From Candidatus Auribacterota bacterium (GTDB lineage Bacteria; Auribacterota; UBA6266), in assembly GCA_016933315.1 (NCBI GenBank), contig JAFGBE010000020.1, positions 1-7,426 on the forward strand: 7,426 nucleotides of DNA, written 5' to 3'. This document shows positions 1 through 5,436 of this stretch, piece after piece. Position numbers and translations under genes: made by a program. The notes under the pieces are model-generated. The model did not search any database. It worked only from the letters and a program-made list of their open reading frames with translations, and had not been told where the DNA came from. Each line of letters starts with the position of its first letter. Position 1 is the first letter of the stretch.

Positions 1-1
1 G

Positions 2-940
2 ATAGGAGACAAGAGCGCGGAGAAAGCCTTGAAAAAATTGTTATCCGATGAAAGGACCGATATAAGGGTTGAAGCATTGAAGTCGCTGGGCAAACTCGGT
101 GACAGCACAGCCGAACCTATGCTTACGGATATAGTGGTGAGTGCGAGGGATAAAGCGGAAGTTGTTGAAGCCATAAAGGCTTTGGGTGTTATAAAATCGC
201 CCAGCTCTGTGGGTCTTCTTGTCGAAAAGTGCCAGGATGCCGATCCTGAAATATCAAGGGCCGCTTCCGAAGCTCTTCTCGGCTATGGCGACAAGCTGTA
301 TGAATGTATGCAGAGCGCAAGTCCTGACGCAAGAAAAGATGCGGTTGTGGCGCTGGGGCTGATGAAGAAAAAAGAATCGACGGCTTTTATCATAAAAGGG
401 CTTGACGACGATAGCCCTGTTGTCAGGGCTGCATGCCTGCGTTCGCTTGAAAAGATAGGGGACAAGACGGTTATTAAAAAATCAGTGAAAATGCTCGATG
501 ATCCTGATTCCAACGTGAAAGTTGCCGCAATTTCATATCTTACTTTCTGCGGGAACACAAATGCGGTGGGACAGATTGCCGGCAAACTTAAAGACAGGGA
601 TTCCACAGTAAGAGCAGCGGCCATATATTCTATAAGCGAGTTTGGAAATAAGGAATATGCCGGTGAGATAATTAAAATACTGGAGAATGACCATTCTTAT
701 GTAAGAGTTTGTGCGGCAGAAGCTTTAGGTAAAATAGGCGGAGATAACGAGGAAACGTTGACTGCATTATTTAATGCACTGTCTTCCGATGAAGAGCTTG
801 ATGTCAGGCTAAAAGCGGCTTCTTCGCTGAGGAACCTTACCGGCAAAGACTTCGGGTATAACGAAAATTCGACACCTGACCAGAAGTATAAAGCGGTGCA
901 GGAATGGAAGACTTATTTGTCAGAACGCGATGAAGAGTGA
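2..940 (+). CDS. HEAT-repeat protein, 3' part (5' end outside window)
   Basis: The frame is open from the first bases of the window, and the residues before the first possible start (TTG at 29) already read as a HEAT helix (IGDKSAEKALKKLL). The gene therefore almost certainly begins upstream. About 312 residues are visible and nearly all are HEAT/PBS-lyase-like alpha-helical repeats. Numbering from the TTG, the conserved (V/I)-(R/K)-type position recurs at about residues 13, 44, 76, 102, 133, 164, 195, 226 and 260, a 31-residue period with one short unit (76 to 102). The last ~35 residues leave the repeat pattern (TGKDFGYN..., then a Trp), a tail I recall from other bacterial HEAT proteins. 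Such solenoids usually act as protein-binding scaffolds. Nothing here names the partner, and no catalytic motif or membrane segment is visible. The gene converges on the TPR gene and shares its intergenic terminator. Confidence 0.85.
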   Translation: MGDKSAEKALKKLLSDERTDIRVEALKSLGKLGDSTAEPMLTDIVVSARDKAEVVEAIKALGVIKSPSSVGLLVEKCQDADPEISRAASEALLGYGDKLYECMQSASPDARKDAVVALGLMKKKESTAFIIKGLDDDSPVVRAACLRSLEKIGDKTVIKKSVKMLDDPDSNVKVAAISYLTFCGNTNAVGQIAGKLKDRDSTVRAAAIYSISEFGNKEYAGEIIKILENDHSYVRVCAAEALGKIGGDNEETLTALFNALSSDEELDVRLKAASSLRNLTGKDFGYNENSTPDQKYKAVQEWKTYLSERDEE

Positions 941-955
941 TTTGTCGTTTTTTAG

Positions 956-988
956 AAAGGGCTGCAATTTAATTTGCAGCCCTTTTTT
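956..988 (+). terminator. Rho-independent terminator between convergent genes
   Basis: A perfect 12-bp stem (AAAGGGCTGCAA at 956-967 pairing with TTGCAGCCCTTT at 974-985) encloses a 6-nt loop, and its right arm runs into a six-T tract at 983-988. It begins 16 nt after the HEAT gene stop and fits as that gene's terminator. Read from the other strand the hairpin lies just past the TPR stop codon, but only a short T run (from A956-A958) follows it, so termination of the TPR gene is probably weaker. The T tract overlaps the TPR stop codon, so one element serves both convergent units. Confidence 0.85.
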
Positions 989-1784
989 ATTGTGTGTCCT
1001 TAAGGTATCGCTCTTTACTTTTGGCGGACAGATCCTCGTGTAATGCCGCATACAGTATTTTTACCGCCGGCTGGTCCTGGTCAATTCGCAATGATTTTTC
1101 AAAAACGTCATGAGCTTGTTCTTTGTTGTTGAGTTTAAGCAGCAATATGCCTTCGGAGAAAAGAATCAGCGTGTTGGCGGGAAATTTGCTGTGTATTCTT
1201 TCCAGCTCGGATATGGTGTATTGGATTAATGTGCTGCTGTCGGATTGGAAAGAAGGGAAGACATATTTTGAAAATACATAATAGACATTTGCCGTTTCAT
1301 CATCGGGCTTGATCTGAAGCGCCGTTTCGAGATAAGACCTGTCGTCATCAACAAAAAAGAGGGAAATGTATCCTTCTATGTTTCCGGGGTCAAGTTCAAT
1401 AGATTTATCGGCGTCTTCCCTGCATTGTTTCCTTAGAGAATTCCTTTTTGCCGGAACCAGTGAAGACAGAACAGCGTAAGCCATTGACCTCGAAGAGTAA
1501 AATTTGCTTATATCGGGGTAATACTCTATCAGCTTGTCAAGTATAGCTATTGCCTGCCTGGCATTTTCGGTGGCCCTGTCCCGGAATACAGTGTTTTTTT
1601 TGTTTCCGCTTGTCAGCGCCTGGGCTATGCTTTCCTGGAATAGAGAGCTTAAGGTTCTTGAGTTGGTCAGAGCTTCTGCTTTCTTGAATTCGCCGATGGT
1701 TGCTTTATAATCGATGGTCTCGGCCGAAACAATGCCCGTGAAGGCGATAATGAAAATAAAGCTTAAAATGGATAAGTTTTTCAT
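987..1784 (-). CDS. Exported TPR-repeat protein
   Basis: This encodes 265 residues starting at ATG. The N terminus (MKN, a hydrophobic stretch at about 4-19, then V-S-A before Glu22) is a typical Sec signal peptide with likely cleavage after Ala21, so the mature protein should be periplasmic or outside the inner membrane. No lipobox Cys is present. The rest is alpha-helical with degenerate tetratricopeptide repeats: about 71-92 (ending in YYPD), about 94-134 (ending in SIELDPGN), about 145-163 (ALQIKPDDETA) and about 205-240 (KEQAHDVFEKSLRIDQDQPA). TPR domains bind other proteins, but no partner is indicated. The gene stands alone on the minus strand, divergent from the small-protein gene and convergent with the HEAT gene. 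The 12 nt before the ATG (ATATATCC...) show no Shine-Dalgarno sequence, and a good promoter lies so close that the mRNA may be nearly leaderless. Exact function unknown. Confidence 0.8.
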   Translation of the reverse strand: MKNLSILSFIFIIAFTGIVSAETIDYKATIGEFKKAEALTNSRTLSSLFQESIAQALTSGNKKNTVFRDRATENARQAIAILDKLIEYYPDISKFYSSRSMAYAVLSSLVPAKRNSLRKQCREDADKSIELDPGNIEGYISLFFVDDDRSYLETALQIKPDDETANVYYVFSKYVFPSFQSDSSTLIQYTISELERIHSKFPANTLILFSEGILLLKLNNKEQAHDVFEKSLRIDQDQPAVKILYAALHEDLSAKSKERYLKDTQ

Positions 1785-1794
1785 AAGGATATAT

Positions 1795-1823
1795 ATTATC
1801 AGAAAATTTTATATTGACATCAA
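1795..1823 (-). promoter_or_regulatory. Predicted promoter of the TPR gene
   Basis: On the minus strand, TTGATG (complement of 1818-1823) and GATAAT (complement of 1795-1800) are separated by exactly 17 nt in AT-rich DNA. This matches the sigma-70 consensus at 4/6 and 5/6 positions. Initiation about 7 nt past the -10 box would fall near 1788, leaving a leader of only about 4 nt before the ATG. The -35 box overlaps the opposing TTGACA at 1814-1819. Confidence 0.5.
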
Positions 1824-1841
1824 TTTTTTTTTATATAGGAT
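1814..1841 (+). promoter_or_regulatory. Predicted promoter upstream of the small-protein/DUF1846 pair
   Basis: A perfect TTGACA (1814-1819) is followed after 16 nt by TAGGAT (1836-1841), a 4/6 match to the -10 consensus, with a poly-T/AT-rich spacer. Initiation near 1848 would give a leader of about 50 nt to the GTG at 1899. A second candidate -10 lies just downstream, so the true start site is undecided. Confidence 0.4.
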
Positions 1842-1854
1842 AAAACTTTAGTTT

Positions 1855-1863
1855 TGATATACT
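1855..1863 (+). promoter_or_regulatory. Alternative extended -10 promoter for the small-protein/DUF1846 pair
   Basis: TG-A-TATACT is an extended -10 element: a TG dinucleotide one base before a 5/6 match to TATAAT. It has no good -35 at the proper spacing, but extended -10 promoters often do without one. Initiation near 1870 would leave a short leader of about 29 nt containing the AAAGGA ribosome binding site. Confidence 0.4.
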
Positions 1864-1898
1864 GGGATTCAGGTGATCGACTATGAAAGGATTGAATA

Positions 1899-2147
1899 GT
1901 GGCGGATAAAATCAATAAAGCTTTTTTGCTCGGGCTCGGCTTTGATAGCAAAGACGGGCATCTCAGGGTTACCAGGGGAGATAATTTTCACCTTTACGGC
2001 GGCTCGGAGGAAACCCATGAAGCCATGCAGGAAAAAGCTATAAAGTTTAATGAGCAGCTCAATAAAAAAGGCAAGACCCTTGACGAAATCGACAAGAATG
2101 AATTTTTTGAAATTGCGGATAAAGTGGGGTTGAAACGTTTCAAATAG
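1899..2147 (+). CDS. Small conserved-looking protein of unknown function (82 aa)
   Basis: The GTG start is chosen because AAAGGA (1886-1891) sits 7 nt upstream at ideal spacing. The product is small, charged and soluble, with no signal peptide, membrane segment, Cys cluster or known catalytic motif. The N-terminal half is rich in Gly and looks beta-stranded (FLLGLGFDSKDGHLRVTRGD, then FHLYGG). The C-terminal half looks helical (EETHEAMQEKAIKFNEQLNK, then the KTLDEIDKNEFFEIADKVGL region). Similar short proteins seem familiar to me from Gram-negative and uncultivated lineages, always unnamed, so I treat this as a conserved hypothetical. It is the first gene after the divergent promoter region, and the DUF1846 gene follows 49 nt later with no terminator between, so the two are probably co-transcribed. 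Confidence 0.75.
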   Translation: MADKINKAFLLGLGFDSKDGHLRVTRGDNFHLYGGSEETHEAMQEKAIKFNEQLNKKGKTLDEIDKNEFFEIADKVGLKRFK

Positions 2148-2196
2148 TTAAAACAGGCCTTTTTCAGATATTGTTTGCAAGAAAGGTGATATTTTT

Positions 2197-3708
2197 TTGA
2201 ACAAAAGCGGTTTTGATAATGAGAAGTATCTGAAAGAGCAGACAGCTTCTATCCTTGACAGAGTAAGGCGCTTCAATAACAAGCTTTACCTCGAATTCGG
2301 CGGCAAAATTATTTATGATTATCATGCCTCGCGTGTCCTTCCGGGTTTTGACCCTAACGTTAAAATGCGCTTACTCCGGCAGCTGAAAGATGATGCCGAT
2401 ATAATCCTGTGCATATATGCTGGAGATATCGAGAGGAGAAAAATAAGGGCTGATTTCGGCATTACATACGATGTGGATGCTTTAAAGCTTATCGATGATC
2501 TCAGAGATTGGGGCATTGATGTGGCTGCCGTGGTCATTACGCGTTTTGATGCTCAGCCCTCAGCGAAAATTTTCAAAAACAAGCTGGAGAGAAGAAATGT
2601 CCGTGTGTACACCCATAGGTTTACAAAAGGATATCCTTATGACGTCGAATTGATTGTCAGCGAACAGGGATATGGAGCCAACCATTATATTCAGACGAAA
2701 AAGCCTCTTGTGATTGTCACAGGGCCTGGTCCGGGAAGCGGAAAATTATCCACATGTTTGTCACAAATGTATCATGACCATAAAAACGGCGTTTTATCCG
2801 GGTATGCGAAATTTGAAACTTTCCCGATATGGAATATTCCTCTCAGGCATCCGGTTAATGTCGCATATGAGGCGGCTACCGCAGATATCAAAGATTATAA
2901 TCTTATAGACCCGTTTCATAAGGAAGCATACGGGGAAGAAGCCGTTAATTACAACCGTGATGTGGAAGTATTCCCTGTCTTGAAGAGGATTTTTGACAAA
3001 ATAATGGGAGAGTCTATCTATAAGTCTCCTACCGATATGGGGGTTAACAGGGCGGGCTTTGGTATTATAGATGACAAAATAGTGAGGGAGGCCGCGCAAC
3101 AGGAAATCATAAGAAGGTATTTCAGATATGCGTGTGAATATGCTATGGGACTTACCGATAAGGAAACGGTCGAAAGAGCCGAGAATATCATGAAAGAAGC
3201 CGGTCTTAAACCGGAAGACAGAAAAGTAGTCAAGCCCGCTAGAAAAGCCGCGGAAAAGGCTATTAAGGAAAAGAAAGGGAATGAAGGGATATATTGCGGT
3301 GCTGCCATCCAGTTAAAAGATGATTTTCTGATAACCGGCAAGAACTCCGACCTTATGCATGCTTCTTCGAGTGTGATCCTGAATGCGGTTAAGGTCCTGG
3401 CGGGTATTCCCGATAAAATTCACCTGCTTTCTCCGAATATAATAGAATCGATAGGAAAGTTAAAGATACGTATTGCCGGCAATAAAAATATAAGCATGAA
3501 TCTGGAGGAAATGCTTATTGCCCTCAGTATAAGCGCTGCGACAAATACAGCTTCACAGGCGGCAATGGAGAAGTTGAGCGAGTTGCAGAATTGCGAAATG
3601 CATATAACACATATTCCCACTCCAGGGGACGAAGCCGGACTCAGGAAATTAGGAGTGAATATCACGAGCGACCCCGATTTTTCCAGCAAATCGCTTTTCG
3701 TTTCTTAA
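2197..3708 (+). CDS. DUF1846 / UPF0371 family protein
   Basis: This encodes 503 residues, matching the usual family length of about 500, so it looks complete. The start is TTG, supported by AAAGGTGA (2182-2189) 7 nt upstream and by an N terminus (GFDNEKYLKEQTASILDRV) typical of the family. Diagnostic stretches are LYLEFGGKIIYDYHASRVLP at about 30-49, CIYAGDIERRKIRADFGITY at about 72-91, a P-loop-like TGPGPGSGK at 175-183 followed by LSTCLSQMYHD, and FPIWNIPLRHPVNVAYEAAT at about 209-228. The family is cytosolic with no settled biochemical role that I know. The glycine-rich loop suggests nucleotide or phosphate binding, but that is inference. The C-terminal region (about 365-490) contains PTPGDEAGLRKLGVNIT. 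It lies downstream of the 82-aa gene, probably in one transcript. The pyrG promoter begins 6 nt after its stop, and the pyrG-leader hairpin is the first terminator downstream of it. Confidence 0.92.
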   Translation: MNKSGFDNEKYLKEQTASILDRVRRFNNKLYLEFGGKIIYDYHASRVLPGFDPNVKMRLLRQLKDDADIILCIYAGDIERRKIRADFGITYDVDALKLIDDLRDWGIDVAAVVITRFDAQPSAKIFKNKLERRNVRVYTHRFTKGYPYDVELIVSEQGYGANHYIQTKKPLVIVTGPGPGSGKLSTCLSQMYHDHKNGVLSGYAKFETFPIWNIPLRHPVNVAYEAATADIKDYNLIDPFHKEAYGEEAVNYNRDVEVFPVLKRIFDKIMGESIYKSPTDMGVNRAGFGIIDDKIVREAAQQEIIRRYFRYACEYAMGLTDKETVERAENIMKEAGLKPEDRKVVKPARKAAEKAIKEKKGNEGIYCGAAIQLKDDFLITGKNSDLMHASSSVILNAVKVLAGIPDKIHLLSPNIIESIGKLKIRIAGNKNISMNLEEMLIALSISAATNTASQAAMEKLSELQNCEMHITHIPTPGDEAGLRKLGVNITSDPDFSSKSLFVS

Positions 3709-3714
3709 TTTAAC

Positions 3715-3742
3715 TTGACAGTGATATATATTCTGGTATATT
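3715..3742 (+). promoter_or_regulatory. Predicted strong promoter of pyrG-carA-carB
   Basis: A perfect TTGACA (3715-3720) is followed by a 16-nt spacer and TATATT (3737-3742, 5/6 match to TATAAT). A TG one base before the -10 box (3734-3735) adds an extended -10 element. Initiation is expected at about 3749-3750, in the ACCAAT stretch. The promoter starts 6 nt after the DUF1846 stop codon and is the only good one before pyrG. The 35 nt between the following hairpin and the pyrG start are too short to hold another. Confidence 0.7.
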
Positions 3743-3757
3743 TCTACCAATTGGACA

Positions 3758-3793
3758 AAGGCGTCCTTCCTAAAGGAAGGACGCCTTCTCTTT
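3758..3793 (+). terminator. Terminator hairpin in the pyrG leader, probable attenuator
   Basis: AAGGCGTCCTTCC (3758-3770) and GGAAGGACGCCTT (3775-3787) form a perfect 13-bp stem with a TAAA tetraloop, followed by CTCTTT. This is an imperfect T tract, which would suit partial readthrough. The hairpin begins roughly 10 nt after the predicted transcription start and ends 35 nt before the pyrG ATG, so transcripts from the adjacent promoter must pass it. It also lies 50 nt after the DUF1846 stop and can end that upstream transcript. Its 5' arm carries a pyrimidine tract (TCCTTCC), as does the B. subtilis pyrG attenuator. A plain end-of-gene terminator is the alternative, but its place downstream of the promoter argues for a regulatory role. 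Confidence 0.75.
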
Positions 3794-3822
3794 AATGCCG
3801 GTTTCCGAACGGGGCAATTTAA

Positions 3823-5436
3823 ATGAGCAAGTATATTTTTATAACAGGGGGGGTTGTATCCAGTCTGGGTAAAGGTATCCTTTCGGCTTCGATAGGTAAG
3901 TTGCTTGAATCCAGGGGGTTAAAAGTCTCGATTATTAAATGCGACCCGTATATCAATGTGGATCCCGGCACTATGAACCCGTATCAGCATGGTGAAGTGT
4001 ATGTTACGGAGGATGGAGCCGAGACAGATCTTGACCTCGGTCATTATGAAAGATTTACTTCCGCTAAAATATCCAGTGAGAACAATATTACTTCGGGTAT
4101 GGTTTATAATTCCGTGATAAAAAAAGAGCGCGACGGCGTTTACCTTGGGGATACGGTACAAGTTATCCCTCATATTACCGATGAAATAAAAAGCAGAATA
4201 AAAAAAGTTTCGGCAAACCGTAAACTTGATGTGATTATCGTGGAAATAGGGGGAACTGTCGGCGATATAGAAAGCCTGCCTTTCCTGGAAGCCATCAGGC
4301 AATTTAAGCAGGATGTCGGATTTAAAAATGCGATGAATATTCATCTGACATTGGTTCCCTATCTTAAGTCTTCCGAAGAGATAAAGACAAAACCGACACA
4401 GCATAGTGTCGGAAAACTCCGTGAAATAGGAATCCAGCCAGAAATAATCGTCTGCAGGTCTGAAAAATCGATTACGGCGGAAAGCAGGCAGAAAATATCC
4501 CTGTTTTGCAATGTAGAAAAAGAAGCTGTGATACAGGCGGCGGATGTAGATTGTATTTATGAAGTTCCCCTTATGCTCAAAGAACAATGGCTTGATGAAC
4601 TTATTGTCAGGAAACTCGATATTCCCGCGTTTGACAGGGATCTTGACGTATGGAGGAATAATGTTGTAGAGCGCGCGAAAAACTTGAAAAACGCGGTTAC
4701 AATCGCAGTAGTCGGCAAATATATATCTTTAAAAGACGCGTACAAGTCGATTTATGAGGCGCTTGCCCATGCGGGTATTAAAAACAATGTTATAGTGAAC
4801 ACCGTTAAGATAGAGTCTGAAGGGATAACAAAGAATAATATCCATGATATGCTGAAAGACGCTGATGGTATTCTGATTCCCGGCGGGTTTGGCACCAGGG
4901 GGACTGAAGGCAAAATTGCCGCGGTGAGATATGCCAGGGAAAAAAAGGTGCCTTTCCTGGGCCTGTGCCTTGGTATGCAAATGGCGGTTATCGAATACGC
5001 AAGGAATGTCTGTGGGTTTGATAAAGCGAATTCTACCGAGTTTTTACCTAAAACCCCTTATCCGGTTATAAGCCTGATGGAGCACCAGAGAAAAACAAAA
5101 CAAAAAGGGGCTACAATGAGGCTGGGTGCGTATCCCTGTAATATTAAAAAGAATACTAACAGCTCCCGGGCGTACAGGAGGAAAAGGATATACGAGCGGC
5201 ACAGGCACAGATATGAGTTTAACAGCAAGTACAGGAAGGCGATGGAGAAAAAAGGCATGATTTTCGCCGGCACTTCGCCCGATGGGCGTCTGGTTGAGAT
5301 AATAGAAGTAAAGAAACATCCGTGGTTTGTCGCTGTGCAATATCATCCTGAGTTCAAGTCTAAGCCAGATTTGCCGCATCCTCTATTCAGGGATTTTATC
5401 GCGGGTGCGTTGAAGTATAAAAGGAATAAAGCGTAG
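3823..5436 (+). CDS. pyrG: CTP synthase
   Basis: CTP synthase makes CTP from UTP, ATP and glutamine in the cytosol, the last step of de novo pyrimidine nucleotide synthesis. The 537 residues are full length (E. coli has 545). The N-terminal synthetase domain (about 1-270) has the P-loop GGVVSSLGKG (9-18), then DPYINVDPGTMNPYQHGE, TEDGAETDLDLGHYERF with the Mg-ligand Asp71, EIGGTVGDIES (141-151, Glu141) and the nucleotide-binding KTKPTQHSVGKLRE. The C-terminal class I glutaminase domain (about 290-535) has the oxyanion loop GGFG (354-357), nucleophile Cys382 in GLCLGMQ, and His508 and Glu510 in QYHPEF. All catalytic residues are present. ERHRHRYEFN (458-467) is a further family signature. The ATG start fits the conserved N terminus. 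Its ribosome site (GGGG at 3811-3814, 8 nt upstream) is weak and may be partly paired in a small hairpin. The gene heads an operon with carAB behind a promoter and probable attenuator. Confidence 0.98.
   Translation: MSKYIFITGGVVSSLGKGILSASIGKLLESRGLKVSIIKCDPYINVDPGTMNPYQHGEVYVTEDGAETDLDLGHYERFTSAKISSENNITSGMVYNSVIKKERDGVYLGDTVQVIPHITDEIKSRIKKVSANRKLDVIIVEIGGTVGDIESLPFLEAIRQFKQDVGFKNAMNIHLTLVPYLKSSEEIKTKPTQHSVGKLREIGIQPEIIVCRSEKSITAESRQKISLFCNVEKEAVIQAADVDCIYEVPLMLKEQWLDELIVRKLDIPAFDRDLDVWRNNVVERAKNLKNAVTIAVVGKYISLKDAYKSIYEALAHAGIKNNVIVNTVKIESEGITKNNIHDMLKDADGILIPGGFGTRGTEGKIAAVRYAREKKVPFLGLCLGMQMAVIEYARNVCGFDKANSTEFLPKTPYPVISLMEHQRKTKQKGATMRLGAYPCNIKKNTNSSRAYRRKRIYERHRHRYEFNSKYRKAMEKKGMIFAGTSPDGRLVEIIEVKKHPWFVAVQYHPEFKSKPDLPHPLFRDFIAGALKYKRNKA

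Noticed and set aside
1883..1909. Tiny upstream frame ATG-AAA-GGA...TAA (8 codons) overlapping the 82-aa gene start
   Set aside because: Its ATG AAA GGA is the Shine-Dalgarno region of the real gene, and it has no ribosome site of its own. It is most likely chance.
2148..2196. Terminator between the 82-aa gene and the DUF1846 gene (AAAACAGGCCTTTTT)
   Set aside because: The symmetric part is only AGGCCT with no room for a loop, so it cannot form a stable hairpin.
2714..2908. 64-codon plus-strand frame inside the DUF1846 gene
   Set aside because: It is out of frame with a well-conserved part of the DUF1846 protein and shows no ribosome site or recognisable sequence.
3747..3754. Palindrome CCAATTGG as an operator at the pyrG start site
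   Set aside because: Eight bases with no spacer is common by chance, and no second copy or known regulator site was seen.
3744..3756. Possible B. subtilis-type reiterative start for pyrG attenuation
   Set aside because: That mechanism needs a GGGC-type initial sequence. The predicted start region reads CTACCAATTGGAC with no run of three G, so I do not claim that specific mechanism.
3919..4587. Long open frame on the minus strand inside pyrG (222 codons), and similar antisense frames within the DUF1846 gene, pyrG, carA and carB
   Set aside because: Each lies wholly opposite a gene identified by strong motifs. The predicted proteins have no recognisable domains and odd Phe/Ser/Ile-rich composition, as expected of shadow frames.
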